Shown: in pieces, positions 1-8,387 of the stretch
Layout: each line of letters begins with the position of its first letter
Numbering within the stretch: the stretch's first letter is position 1
From: Cytobacillus massiliigabonensis
GTDB taxonomy: Bacteria; Bacillota; Bacilli; Bacillales; Cytobacillaceae
NCBI RefSeq assembly: GCF_900199725.1
Contig: NZ_LT904903.1
Span: forward strand, 275,920-339,919
Direction of reading: 5' to 3'
Length of the DNA stretch: 64,000 bases
Made by a program: the position numbers and the translations under genes
The notes under the pieces: model-generated
Database searches by the model: none
What the model saw: only the letters and a program-made list of their open reading frames with translations
Told to the model about the DNA's origin: nothing

Positions 1-68
1 AATTAAATGTTCCTGCGGTGATTAATCATGTGGTTTATTCAAAGATGTAATTCATGATGAAACTTCAA

Positions 69-143
69 TGGGCTATAGCCAAGCGGTAAGGCATCGCACT
101 TTGACTGCGACATGCGTTGGTTCGAATCCAGCTAGCCCAGCCA
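69..143 (+). tRNA. tRNA-Gln (TTG)
   Basis: Cloverleaf with acceptor TGGGCTA pairing TAGCCCA, anticodon loop CTTTGAC (anticodon TTG), T-arm GGTTCGAATCC, and an encoded CCA end. It is the first gene of a seven-tRNA cluster. Confidence 0.96.
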
Positions 144-153
144 TTTTCTTTAA

Positions 154-227
<74 letters not shown>

Positions 228-237
228 ATTCTCATAT

Positions 238-311
238 GCGGGTGTAGTTTAGTGGTAAAACCACAGCCTTCCAAGCTGTTGTCGAGGGTTCGATTCCCTT
301 CACCCGCTCCA
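238..311 (+). tRNA. tRNA-Gly (TCC)
   Basis: Acceptor GCGGGTG pairs CACCCGC. The anticodon loop CTTCCAA gives TCC, the T-arm is GGGTTCGATTCCC, and CCA is encoded. Confidence 0.96.
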
Positions 312-327
312 TTATTTATGATAGAAT

Positions 328-401
<74 letters not shown>

Positions 402-434
402 CTTTATTGATTTAAGAAACAAGAATAGTATTAC

Positions 435-509
435 TCCGCAGTAGCTCAGTGGTAGAGCAATCGGCTGTTAACCGATCGGTCGTAGGTTCGAGTCCTACCT
501 GCGGAGCCA
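435..509 (+). tRNA. tRNA-Asn (GTT)
   Basis: Acceptor TCCGCAG pairs CTGCGGA. The anticodon loop CTGTTAA gives GTT, the T-arm carries GGTTCGAGTCC, and CCA is encoded. Confidence 0.96.
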
Positions 510-520
510 TTTTTATTATT

Positions 521-611
521 GGGGAAGTACTCAAGAGGCTGAAGAGGCGCCCCTGCTAAGGGTGTAGGTCGGGTAACCGGCGCGAGGGTTCAAATCCCTC
601 CTTCTCCGCCA
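521..611 (+). tRNA. tRNA-Ser (GCT)
   Basis: Class II tRNA with a long variable arm. Acceptor GGGGAAG pairs CTTCTCC with one G-T pair, anticodon loop CTGCTAA gives GCT, T-arm is GGGTTCAAATCCC, and CCA is encoded. Confidence 0.96.
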
Positions 612-628
612 TACATATATAATACAAT

Positions 629-702
629 GCGCCTTTAGCTCAGCTGGATAGAGCATACGCCTTCTAAGCGTACGGTCAGAGGTTCGAATCCTCTAAGGCG
701 CG
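629..702 (+). tRNA. tRNA-Arg (TCT)
   Basis: Acceptor GCGCCTT pairs AAGGCGC, discriminator G. The anticodon loop CTTCTAA gives TCT. No CCA is encoded. It is the last tRNA of the cluster, directly before the terminator. Confidence 0.95.
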
Positions 703-728
703 TAAAAAAATAATTAAACCTTATAATA

Positions 729-763
729 AAAAGGATAGCTGACCATGTTAGCTATCCTTTTTG
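729..763 (+). terminator. Terminator of the tRNA cluster
   Basis: Stem AAAGGATAGCT / AGCTATCCTTT around a 9-nt loop, followed by a short U tract. It ends the tRNA operon. The stretch from here to 969 holds no other gene that I can support. Confidence 0.85.
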
Positions 764-969
764 CTATCTCTTAGAAACTAATACGTGAAAATTGCTAGTG
801 GGTTTTGTTGAAAAAAGGAAAGCTCATTCATGTAAGGTATATATATTTATTTGCCAAAAAACAGCATTCAAACTTTATGAAAACATTGATTAGCATAATA
901 AGAAGGTTGATTTAAGGTATAGTAGAATTAGTAAATAATCCCCTAATAAAAAATATCAGGAGCAAATGT

Positions 970-1545
970 ATGGAAATTTCTTTAATTAGGCATGGAAAAT
1001 CAAAGCAGATAGAAAATAATCGATTGAGCAGTCAAGAATTTCAGAACTGGGTCAAAAAGTATGATGAAAGTGGGGTTTTTGAAGAGGATAGCTACCCAGA
1101 GGCAACGCTTGGAAAGGCAGAAGCTGCAAGTCTGCTAGTTACGAGTGATTTAAAAAGGTCGATTGAGTCTGCAAGTCTATTACATCAACAGAAAAGAGTC
1201 ATTTCTGATTCGTTGTTTCGCGAAGCAGAGCTACCTGTACTATCAGGAACATGGAGGATAAGATTAAGTCCAAATTGCTGGGCAATTTTCTTAAGGTGCT
1301 TATGGTATAGTGGTTATGCAAGACAGTGTGAGTCTTTAGCGAATGCTAGGCAGAGAGCTGAACGGGCAGCAATTCAATTAGTAAAGCATGCGGAAGAGCA
1401 TCATTCAGTCGTTCTAGTAGGACATGGTTTTTTTAATAGATTAATAGCAGTAGAACTAAAGAAAATGGGCTGGAAAGGCAATAGAAAAATAAGTGCAAAA
1501 CACTGGAATTGTGCAACGTACTCATTCTACACAAAACATTCATGA
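970..1545 (+). CDS. Histidine phosphatase family protein
   Basis: Cytosolic phosphohydrolase of the phosphoglycerate-mutase-like superfamily (191 aa). The catalytic RHG motif is at residues 7-9 (His8 would be phosphorylated). Arg63 lies in a TSDLKRS segment equivalent to the usual TSPLxR phosphate pocket, Glu86 is a plausible proton donor, and His152 lies in VGHG. An AGGAG Shine-Dalgarno site stands 7 nt before the ATG. It is monocistronic between the tRNA cluster and a hydrolase. The substrate cannot be read from sequence; the family includes sugar-phosphate, nucleotide and protein phosphatases. Confidence 0.85.
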   Translation: MEISLIRHGKSKQIENNRLSSQEFQNWVKKYDESGVFEEDSYPEATLGKAEAASLLVTSDLKRSIESASLLHQQKRVISDSLFREAELPVLSGTWRIRLSPNCWAIFLRCLWYSGYARQCESLANARQRAERAAIQLVKHAEEHHSVVLVGHGFFNRLIAVELKKMGWKGNRKISAKHWNCATYSFYTKHS

Positions 1546-1681
1546 GCATCCGCTCACTAACCAAGTATGTAAATGTTGGTCTGCTTAATTTCTCTGCCCT
1601 CGTTATTACTTCGTACATAAAGGCTTGTTCAATTAATCAGACCGACAAGATACTTTTTTACACAGAAAAAGAGGGATAAAA

Positions 1682-2464
1682 ATGCATTATAAAGAACACG
1701 GAGATAAGAAAGCCGCATTAATGCTTTTTTTGCATGGCGGCGGAGTGAGCGGGTGGATGTGGGATAAGCAGATTCAATCCTTTATGCATTATCATTGCAT
1801 TGTTCCAGATCTGGCTGAGCAGGGGATGAGCAATGATGGAACGAACTTTTCGATAAAAACCTCTGCTGAAAAACTAATTGAATTAGTTCAAGAAAAAGCA
1901 AATGGAAAGCAAGTGATTGTAATTGGATTTTCATTAGGCGCTCAGGTAACCATCCAAATGTTAAGCATGAAACCAGAGTTAATTGATTATGCAATGATTA
2001 ATAGTGCTCTAGTACGCCCCATGTTATGGGCAAAAAAGTGGATTAGCCCCTCTATTAAACTGACATTTCCCCTTATAAGAAATCAGTCATTTTCAAGAAT
2101 TCAGGCGAGGGCACTTTATATTGGGAAGGATAACTTTGAAAACTATTATAAAGAAACACGTCAGATGAAATCTGATACACTGATTCGAATACTAGAGGAA
2201 AATATGTCATTTGAGATACCAGATCATTTTCATAAAGCAACGGGGCGGATATTGGTTACTGTAGGTGAAAAAGAGAAAGGAATAATGAAAAAATCAGCAA
2301 TTGATATTGTGAATGGCAATCCAAATAGTATAGGCATGATGATCCCAAATATAGGACATGGACTGCCTATCGCAAATCCAGCATTTTTCAATCAAATTAT
2401 TGAAGAGTGGATTGCTGAAGGGAGGATTCCAGAGGAAGGAAAGCTTATTAATCGAAGTCATTAA
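1682..2464 (+). CDS. Alpha/beta hydrolase
   Basis: Soluble alpha/beta-hydrolase fold enzyme of 260 aa. The oxyanion segment HGGG is at residues 18-21, the nucleophile elbow G-F-S-L-G puts Ser84 in place, and His226 sits in NIGHG. The acid is probably Glu197 or Glu199 in the VGEKE loop, where Asp is more usual. The fold is clear but the substrate is unknown; esterase, lipase-like and C-C hydrolase activities are all possible. A GAGGGA Shine-Dalgarno precedes the ATG. It converges on the aminoglycoside-kinase-like gene, and 7-nt arms GACCATT / AATGGTC between the two could form a weak shared terminator. Confidence 0.85.
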   Translation: MHYKEHGDKKAALMLFLHGGGVSGWMWDKQIQSFMHYHCIVPDLAEQGMSNDGTNFSIKTSAEKLIELVQEKANGKQVIVIGFSLGAQVTIQMLSMKPELIDYAMINSALVRPMLWAKKWISPSIKLTFPLIRNQSFSRIQARALYIGKDNFENYYKETRQMKSDTLIRILEENMSFEIPDHFHKATGRILVTVGEKEKGIMKKSAIDIVNGNPNSIGMMIPNIGHGLPIANPAFFNQIIEEWIAEGRIPEEGKLINRSH

Positions 2465-2487
2465 AAAAGACCATTTTACCCAACCCG

Positions 2488-3393
2488 TTAAATAGGTCGG
2501 CAATGGTCCCAAAAGTATTGTATTGATTGATAAAAAGCTTCATCATAATTCTCATGGTCTTCAATAGACCAGCATGTGGCTAAAACTGAATGGGCAAAGC
2601 CCCATGAATAAATTCTATGTGTATCGAGATCTAATTCCTCCGATAAAAGGGCTATACGCTTGTCAATCACAGCTGAAAAATTTTCTGCAGGCAGCCGATT
2701 TAATAAAAATTGAATGACCTCATATTCTCTATCACTAATTAATCCTTTAGGGTCAATAGCTGTCCATGAATCACTGCCATTATTCAATATATTGTAATGA
2801 TGAAGATCCCCATGAAGCAAGTATGGCTTTTCTATTGATTTATTCAGTGCTGTAAATGTTTCAGCTGCTCCCTGAAGCATCTTTTTTGTAATTGGACCGA
2901 TTCCATCAGGATTTTCTATCAATATTTTTAATAAAGCTTTTTCCCTATCTTCACTAGTAGGAATTTGCAGGGTATCTGATGCAGGAACCCACAATTTCTT
3001 CATGACTCTTGAAGCAATACGTGTAGCTGCCTCATCGTCTTCAACGGTTTCCAACATATTCCCAGGAGTTAATCGTTCGAGAATGAGGATCCCTTTTTTT
3101 AGATCCACATCAATAATCTCAACCATTGCACGACCGTTAAACTGCTGAATCGTATGAACCTCCGCATGAAATTCCTCACCAGGAACGACAAGCTTAACAA
3201 CAACTTCTGTTCCATCTCTTTGAACAGCAGGAGCAACGAAATTATAAGACAACGGGAATGGAAGCATGATTTGGATGTCCCATCGCGCCTCGCATTCCTC
3301 AATAAGCATATTAAAATGATTCAGCCATTGTTCACCTTTCTCCTTATGGACAGACTTTATTGTCTGTACAAATTCCTTTGGTAATTGAATCAT
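2488..3393 (-). CDS. Aminoglycoside/hydroxyurea antibiotic resistance kinase-like protein
   Basis: Protein-kinase-like phosphotransferase (301 aa) resembling the APH(6)/hydroxyurea kinase family (PF04655). The catalytic loop is HGDLHHYN (Asp196) and the metal-binding segment is AIDPKG (Asp214). A candidate ATP-binding Lys lies in VVVKL (Lys67). I chose the start at 3393 because AAGGAG sits about 9 nt upstream; the frame is open 28 codons further, but there is no ribosome site there. It begins 26 nt after lrgB ends, so it is probably the third cistron of the lrgAB operon. A chromosomal copy may phosphorylate a metabolite rather than streptomycin; resistance is not demonstrated by sequence. Confidence 0.8.
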   Translation of the reverse strand: MIQLPKEFVQTIKSVHKEKGEQWLNHFNMLIEECEARWDIQIMLPFPLSYNFVAPAVQRDGTEVVVKLVVPGEEFHAEVHTIQQFNGRAMVEIIDVDLKKGILILERLTPGNMLETVEDDEAATRIASRVMKKLWVPASDTLQIPTSEDREKALLKILIENPDGIGPITKKMLQGAAETFTALNKSIEKPYLLHGDLHHYNILNNGSDSWTAIDPKGLISDREYEVIQFLLNRLPAENFSAVIDKRIALLSEELDLDTHRIYSWGFAHSVLATCWSIEDHENYDEAFYQSIQYFWDHCRPI

Positions 3394-3419
3394 TCGATAT
3401 GCTCCTTTTTTCAGAGATT

Positions 3420-4112
3420 TTAAATATGAAACGCCCATGCGATAATTGGTCCGAAAATAGATCCAAGAACAGCACATAGGGTCATAGAAACAGAGCTAAT
3501 AGAAGCTGTCAGTTCCCCGTACTCAAATGCCTTCGAGGTACCAAGTGCATGAGAAGCACTTCCAAATGCAACCCCTTTGCCAATAGGGCTATTAATACCG
3601 CTCCATTTTAAAAATAATGGTCCTAGAATAACACCAGAAAAACCAGCAATCATGACAAATACCATTGTCATAGAAGGATCAACACCCAAATCTGTAGCAA
3701 TCTGAATGGCTACAGGTGTAGTGATTGACTTTGGAATAATGGAAAGTATTAAGTCGCGGTTTATTCCAAAAACCTTTGCAATTAAGATTCCGCTGATCAT
3801 ACCGGAAAACAATCCAATTAGAACACCAATGATAATTGGATAAATGTACCTTATTAAAATGTGGCGGTTTTTATAAAGCGGATAGGCCAATGCAACAACT
3901 GCTGGCCCTAATAAAGAATTAATCCACTTACCCCCAATCATATACTCATCATACGAAATATCTGAAAGTATTAAAAGCACAATGATGAGAGCTGTTGCAG
4001 TAAGAACGGGAATCAATATCGGATTAGGAAAACGTGTATAGATCTTCGCCATAGCTAAGTAAACAACAACAGTTCCAAGAATTATAAGGATTGCGATAAG
4101 TGACTGCTGCAT
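3420..4112 (-). CDS. lrgB: LrgB/CidB family membrane protein
   Basis: Integral membrane protein of 230 aa with about six or seven hydrophobic segments. The family signature region near residues 125-170 (PKSITTPVAIQIA, then GFSGVILGP) and the GSASHALGTSKA segment identify LrgB/CidB. LrgAB-type pairs are holin/antiholin-like, and some have been shown to move pyruvate or glycolate across the membrane. Its start lies inside the end of lrgA (31-nt overlap), which implies translational coupling. The kinase-like gene follows after 26 nt. Confidence 0.93.
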   Translation of the reverse strand: MQQSLIAILIILGTVVVYLAMAKIYTRFPNPILIPVLTATALIIVLLILSDISYDEYMIGGKWINSLLGPAVVALAYPLYKNRHILIRYIYPIIIGVLIGLFSGMISGILIAKVFGINRDLILSIIPKSITTPVAIQIATDLGVDPSMTMVFVMIAGFSGVILGPLFLKWSGINSPIGKGVAFGSASHALGTSKAFEYGELTASISSVSMTLCAVLGSIFGPIIAWAFHI

Positions 4113-4492
4113 TTTTCATTTTCCTTTCGTTTTATTGTCTTCTTTTCTAAAAATTGGCTGACTGTTCCTGACACCAGCATGGTCAAAATGGTGCTAACAA
4201 TGCCGATTAAACATAAGATTGCTCCGCTGATAGAGAATAGTGATGGGTAATTCATAATGCCGATCATGGCAGGAATAAATAATAATGGCAGATAGGCTAA
4301 TAAAAAATTTGCTCCATTCTCAATGATCTTTAATGGAATAATTTTGATTGATAAACAAATTAGTAATAGGATTAGACCAATAATACTTCCTGGGATTGGG
4401 ATAGGGAAAATGTGATGAATTCCATTTCCAATCCATGTGAAAGCATATAAAATAGCAATTTGGTAAATGATTTGTAGTCCCTTCATACTCAT
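4082..4492 (-). CDS. lrgA: LrgA/CidA family holin-like protein
   Basis: Small membrane protein (136 aa) with four predicted transmembrane segments and the LrgA family core PIPGSIIGLILL near residues 32-43, plus FIPAMIGIMNY. It is the first gene of lrgA-lrgB-kinase. The start is unusual: the strong AAGGAGG lies about 26 nt upstream, separated from the first ATG (4492) by a perfect 8-bp hairpin. A second in-frame ATG at 4486 would be 8 nt from the Shine-Dalgarno if that hairpin is folded out. Divergent MarR regulator with paired operators between. Confidence 0.9.
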   Translation of the reverse strand: MSMKGLQIIYQIAILYAFTWIGNGIHHIFPIPIPGSIIGLILLLICLSIKIIPLKIIENGANFLLAYLPLLFIPAMIGIMNYPSLFSISGAILCLIGIVSTILTMLVSGTVSQFLEKKTIKRKENEKCSSHLSQSL

Positions 4493-4516
4493 GATGTTCT
4501 ATAAATAAAGAACATC
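4493..4516 (-). promoter_or_regulatory. Hairpin between Shine-Dalgarno and start of lrgA
   Basis: Perfect inverted repeat GATGTTCT / AGAACATC with an 8-nt loop, placed between AAGGAGG (4518-4524) and the lrgA start. The same stretch also reads as an 8-codon ORF (from 4515) whose TGA overlaps the lrgA ATG, but its spacing from the Shine-Dalgarno is only 3 nt. The hairpin could act as a structural spacer or as an operator. Confidence 0.55.
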
Positions 4517-4572
4517 TGCCTCCTTTTTATGTGAAATCGTGATGAAAATAAATAAAATCTTTACTTTAAATC

Positions 4573-4620
4573 CATATACTTGTACGATACAATTATATGT
4601 TTGTATTATACAAGTATATG
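4573..4620. promoter_or_regulatory. Paired operators between lrgA and the MarR gene
   Basis: Two 13-bp palindromes of the form TTGTA-N3-TACAA at 4580-4592 and 4601-4613, with centres 21 bp apart, sit inside a larger 12-bp perfect inverted repeat (4573-4584 and 4609-4620). A TATAAT-like -10 for the lrgA direction lies between them. Spacing of two helical turns suits two MarR dimers on one DNA face. Confidence 0.7.
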
Positions 4621-4674
4621 ACGATTTGTCAATGATCAATTAAAATGTATAGAATATATATGGAGGGGAGACTA

Positions 4675-5112
4675 TTGCCAAAAGAAAATCAAAAAGCAGT
4701 TGAACGCATAGAATATGAACTTACAACATTAATCCGGCGAGCGGTTTATTTAGATATTTCCGATAAAAAAATTGGGCATTTGGAGAGGGCTGTCTATTTA
4801 TTATTAAGACATCTAGATGAGTTTGGCCCATCTCGCTTAAAAGAATTGGCTGAAACCTTTAACTTAGATATATCTACACTTTCTAGACAAGCTTCCGCCA
4901 TAGAAGCAAAAGGATATATTTTACGTTTTTCTGATCCTACGGATGGCAGGGTAAGTTTGTTCAAACTAACAGAACTAGGAAGGGAAAAATTAATAACCGA
5001 CAAAAAAATGAGGATTGAGCGCTACCATACCATGTTAGAAGATTGGTCATATGAAGAGAAAAAAGTATTTGGTGAGCTGCTAGTGCGTATGAATGAAGCA
5101 TTGATTGATTAA
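4675..5112 (+). CDS. MarR family transcriptional regulator
   Basis: Winged-helix regulator of 145 aa. The recognition helix is around LKELAETFNLDISTLSRQ and the wing is SDPTDGRVSLFKLTE, with the DxR of MarR proteins. I start it at the TTG at 4675 because GGAGGGG lies 6 nt before it; the ATG 30 nt upstream has no ribosome site. It is divergent from lrgA, with paired palindromes in the shared promoter region, so it probably represses itself and the lrgAB-kinase operon. No redox cysteine is present in the protein, so the ligand is unknown. Confidence 0.9.
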   Translation: MPKENQKAVERIEYELTTLIRRAVYLDISDKKIGHLERAVYLLLRHLDEFGPSRLKELAETFNLDISTLSRQASAIEAKGYILRFSDPTDGRVSLFKLTELGREKLITDKKMRIERYHTMLEDWSYEEKKVFGELLVRMNEALID

Positions 5113-5121
5113 GGTTAAATT

Positions 5122-5152
5122 AAATAAGCTGCCCACCATGGCAGCTTATTTT
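5122..5152. terminator. Bidirectional terminator between marR-type gene and MFS gene
   Basis: Stem AAATAAGCTGCC / GGCAGCTTATTT with a short loop and T-rich flanks on both strands, placed between two convergent genes. Confidence 0.8.
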
Positions 5153-5160
5153 ATAAATTG

Positions 5161-6390
5161 TCAGGAAGTCATCTCTTTTCCAATCGGATTATCAATAAAC
5201 TTAAAATAAGGGAGAAAAATACCTAATAAAGATACGCAGCAAATAACAGCACCGATTAATAGATATAAAGGGCGTATCCCCCATAGCTCACTTAATACAC
5301 TGCCTGCAGCAACACCTAAAGGCATTGCAGCCCTGATAATAAAAAGCCTTACAGAAATGACCTTTCCCATTAAATGGTTTGGTATTATTTGTTGAAAGAT
5401 GGTTATATTATGTACTCCGAAAAATGCCATGGCAAAGCCTGCTACAGCCTCAGTCATATATGCGGCATACATACTATGATTGATGGCAAGGAATATATAA
5501 GTCAATCCTCCAATAAGCAGTGATCCAAGCATGATCACGCGCCTGCTTTTGTATTTGATTTTCCCGATTAACATAGATCCAATTACATAACCGAGAGGAA
5601 AGCTTGCCATAAAATAACCGTATTCAGCATAGGTACCTGATAACTCAGTAGTAATATAGGGCAGAGTGATAACCATGGTAACGCCTACTCCAAATTGAAC
5701 AAATGCAAGAAAGATTCCTAGCCAGACAATGATAGGCTGCTTAAAAAAGCAGGATATTCCTTCAGAAAATTGCTGAAGCCAAGTTTTCCGCACGCTTTGA
5801 GAGGTTCTTTCTTCTTTTAAAAATAACAATAATGTTCCGCTTGCTAGAAGGAACACGCTGACAATAAACAATGTTGGTTTTACACCGAAGTATTCCACCA
5901 CTGCTCCGCCTAAAAATGGAGCCATAAAAGTCATAAGTCTTACCGTTCCATCTAAATAGGCATTAGCTGTATTTAGCTGTTCTTTTGGCACAATAGAAGG
6001 GATGATTGCCTGATTGGCTGGTGTATATACTGGTGTGATTAAGCCTACGAAGATTTGGACTGTGAAAATATGCCAGGGTGCAAGAGTCCCCATCAGTAAT
6101 GAAACAAGCGGGATAAGAAATATTCCCCCTCTAACCCATTGAGAAAGAATCATAATCCACTTTCGATTCCATCGATCGATAAAGGGACCAATGAATAATT
6201 GAAGTACTAAGGAGGGGAGAAAATATAATAGCCACATACTTCCAAGTGCCATTGTGGAGCCAGTTAGCTGATAAATAAGAATGGAGTTGCAAAAGGTCCC
6301 AAAAGCCCCGCCTAATTCAGAGATTGCATTTCCCATCCATATAAATAGAAACGACCGATTTTTTAATACACTATTTTTCATTTTTTCCAC
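5161..6390 (-). CDS. MFS transporter (exporter-like)
   Basis: Major facilitator protein of 409 aa with about 12 hydrophobic helices. The loop-2/3 motif (GPFIDRWNRKWIM) near residues 68-80 matches the MFS G-x-x-x-D-R-x-x-R/K pattern. It resembles the enterobactin-exporter/macrolide-efflux branch (MFS_3). It begins 11 nt after the ArsR-like regulator ends, so both share one transcript and the exporter is probably under that regulator. Substrate unknown; drug or peptide efflux is a guess from the branch. Confidence 0.85.
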   Translation of the reverse strand: MEKMKNSVLKNRSFLFIWMGNAISELGGAFGTFCNSILIYQLTGSTMALGSMWLLYFLPSLVLQLFIGPFIDRWNRKWIMILSQWVRGGIFLIPLVSLLMGTLAPWHIFTVQIFVGLITPVYTPANQAIIPSIVPKEQLNTANAYLDGTVRLMTFMAPFLGGAVVEYFGVKPTLFIVSVFLLASGTLLLFLKEERTSQSVRKTWLQQFSEGISCFFKQPIIVWLGIFLAFVQFGVGVTMVITLPYITTELSGTYAEYGYFMASFPLGYVIGSMLIGKIKYKSRRVIMLGSLLIGGLTYIFLAINHSMYAAYMTEAVAGFAMAFFGVHNITIFQQIIPNHLMGKVISVRLFIIRAAMPLGVAAGSVLSELWGIRPLYLLIGAVICCVSLLGIFLPYFKFIDNPIGKEMTS

Positions 6391-6401
6391 CTATCGCTTC
6401 T

Positions 6402-7445
6402 TCATTGATTTAGATACATATCTAATTCTTTCGCTAATCCTGCGAGTGCACTTCTCTTCAGTGAATATTTTGACTGGGTTATTTCTACTAGTTTTGCTGC
6501 CTTCAGTATCTTTAGGTGATGGTGAATCGTAGATTTCCCGATATTTAATTGTGAGGCAAGCTCCTGTAATGTATGGTCATGCTCAGTCAGCATTTTGACA
6601 ATTCGCAGCCGAACCTCATCTCCTAACGCCTTATGTTTAAGGACGAAAAATTGGTTAGGTGTGTATTTATCATTAGGAGAGATACTTTCATTGGCTATAG
6701 GGTAATAGAAAACCTTTGCTCCTTCTATATCTGCTTCAATATTCCATGGGCGGTAAATATACTGTGGAATTAAAATGACTGTATGTATGCTTGGTTCTGG
6801 TAAATAAGTAACCCCGCCAGTTGCCCATTCTACGAATTCTTCAGATTTCATTTTTTCTTTCATTCGTTTCTTCGCTTCATAATCCGTCTGTAGAATAGCC
6901 GAAAGCTTTTCAGAGCTATTGTTTATAACTGTTTCGTACCAGCCTGTCATAACATGGATAAGATGTTCCTTTAGGAGACTTTCATCTACCTGACAAATAA
7001 ATGCTATATAGTGAGGTAAAAAGGGATGATCGCTTGTTAGGCGCTGCATTTCTGCCATCGCGGTTTTTGCTCCGTAAGCAGCATTGTGTCTGATTTCTTG
7101 ATAATTAGATCCTATAAATGGCAAACAGTAAAATTTTAAATCTATGCTTGGGAGATCTTGAATATACGATGTAAATTCTGATAGATGAGTGAATGGTTTC
7201 ATATGCAGCAGCTGGAGCAAGGCTTTCCAAGTATTGTTCTTTTCGACAAAGTCTAAATGCTGCAATAGATCTTTCGATAAGGAACTCTTGATATCAGTCC
7301 AATAATCTTGCTGTTTTTCTAATGTTTTAATAAGCGGGGTATTAGTGATGGCTGCAATCCCTAATGCGCATTCCCACAAAAGGGAGTATTCCAGCTGAAT
7401 TTGGTAAGTCTCTTTCTTTCTTCCCGTAAGATTTAAAATATCCAT
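6402..7445 (-). CDS. ArsR-like winged-helix regulator with a large N-terminal domain
   Basis: Protein of 347 aa. Residues about 275-347 form an ArsR-type helix-turn-helix (GDEVRLRIVKML, then LQELASQLNIGKSTIHHHLKIL). The first 270 residues are a separate domain of unknown function, without metal-site cysteines, as in the Bacillus group of long ArsR-like regulators. The start has GAGGTG 5 nt upstream. It lies directly before the MFS exporter on the same strand and is its likely regulator. Metal sensing is not supported because the usual CxC or His clusters are missing. Confidence 0.82.
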   Translation of the reverse strand: MDILNLTGRKKETYQIQLEYSLLWECALGIAAITNTPLIKTLEKQQDYWTDIKSSLSKDLLQHLDFVEKNNTWKALLQLLHMKPFTHLSEFTSYIQDLPSIDLKFYCLPFIGSNYQEIRHNAAYGAKTAMAEMQRLTSDHPFLPHYIAFICQVDESLLKEHLIHVMTGWYETVINNSSEKLSAILQTDYEAKKRMKEKMKSEEFVEWATGGVTYLPEPSIHTVILIPQYIYRPWNIEADIEGAKVFYYPIANESISPNDKYTPNQFFVLKHKALGDEVRLRIVKMLTEHDHTLQELASQLNIGKSTIHHHLKILKAAKLVEITQSKYSLKRSALAGLAKELDMYLNQ

Positions 7446-7759
7446 GTTAGCACCTCATTTATTTAGTATAAATTCATTCTATAATCATCGAACAAAATAT
7501 TCAATAATTTTAGAATTTTTATTTCTTAGTTAAAATTGTTTTATCAATTAGTTTAAGGTCAAGGATACGTTAAGCGGGAATAATCAAAAAATAATCAAGG
7601 GTAATAGGGTGAAAGTGCTGGATACTGGACAATCAGGCTACACCTTAGTGAAAAAGAAAAATGTTTAATCTGATAGAAACAGGGGAATAAGTCTAGTAGA
7701 GAAATAGATTGAATGATTCATTAAGAAAGCTTAAACATAATAGACGAGGAGGACTTATT
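7446..7759. other. Intergenic region without a recognised gene
   Basis: About 310 nt, AT-rich, between the divergent ArsR-like gene and a small membrane protein. It should hold both promoters. I see no convincing structured RNA, repeat or coding sequence; open frames crossing it lack ribosome sites. Confidence 0.6.
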
Positions 7760-8038
7760 ATGAAACAAGCTTCACTTGTAAAATCATTAACGGTAGTAGG
7801 CGTAGGAGTAGGAGCATCGGCAGCAGCTATTTGGTTATCTTCTAAACCAAACCGAATCATGGCTAAAGATTTAGTAAGGGATTGGAAAAGAAAAGTAAAA
7901 CCTTCTCCTTTCGATAAAAGTGAAAATCTTCCGATTGAAAAGGGAGGGCATCCGCATCCGAGAGATATAGAAGATAACAATATGGTTAGTGAAGGTGCTT
8001 TATATTCAGTGCAATTTTTCAATGAAAAAGTACAGTGA
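7760..8038 (+). CDS. Small membrane-anchored protein of unknown function
   Basis: 92 aa. Residues about 6-26 form one hydrophobic segment rich in Gly, Val and Ala (a YtxH-like anchor), and the remainder is basic then acidic. The start is set by GAGGAGG upstream of the ATG at 7760; the frame is open earlier but unsupported. I do not recognise a family. A 55-aa hydrophilic ORF follows 39 nt later and may be co-transcribed, since the next terminator comes after it. Confidence 0.6.
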   Translation: MKQASLVKSLTVVGVGVGASAAAIWLSSKPNRIMAKDLVRDWKRKVKPSPFDKSENLPIEKGGHPHPRDIEDNNMVSEGALYSVQFFNEKVQ

Positions 8039-8077
8039 TCTTTTCATCAATTCTAAAATGAACATGGGGTGTATGTA

Positions 8078-8245
8078 ATGAAGAGAGAGATGAAAGATAA
8101 ACTAAATCCAATGAACGGCACGATGGTTCAAAATTTCACGGAAATGAAGGAAAATGGGAAAATAATGGAGAGTATGGATACAAATAAACAATTAAAGGAA
8201 AAAGGAAAGCAGCCAGATCCAAAGCAGGATACGGAACCTAAATAA
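8078..8245 (+). CDS. Small hydrophilic hypothetical protein (55 aa)
   Basis: Open frame of 55 codons, rich in Lys, Glu and Met and without Cys, ending TAA at 8243-8245 just before a clear terminator. The ribosome site is weak (GGGGTG upstream). Codon use and position between a small gene and its terminator favour a real small protein, but no family is recognised. It may be intrinsically disordered, like small stress or sporulation proteins. Confidence 0.45.
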   Translation: MKREMKDKLNPMNGTMVQNFTEMKENGKIMESMDTNKQLKEKGKQPDPKQDTEPK

Positions 8246-8262
8246 TAGAATAGTAACAACTG

Positions 8263-8291
8263 AAAGCCTGGGAATCTCTCCAGGCTTTTTA
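8263..8291 (+). terminator. Terminator after the two small genes
   Basis: Stem AAAGCCTGG / CCAGGCTTT followed by a U tract. Confidence 0.88.
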
Positions 8292-8387
8292 TCTTCAAAT
8301 AATTCAAATATTAAAACTAGTCATATAGGAATAAACTGCTATATAATAAAAAAAATAACAGTTTTTTATTATATGGAGTAGGTAGAA

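Noticed and set aside
970-1545. Frameshift or truncation in the histidine phosphatase
   Set aside because: Length and all four active-site elements are in one frame; the divergent middle is within family variation.
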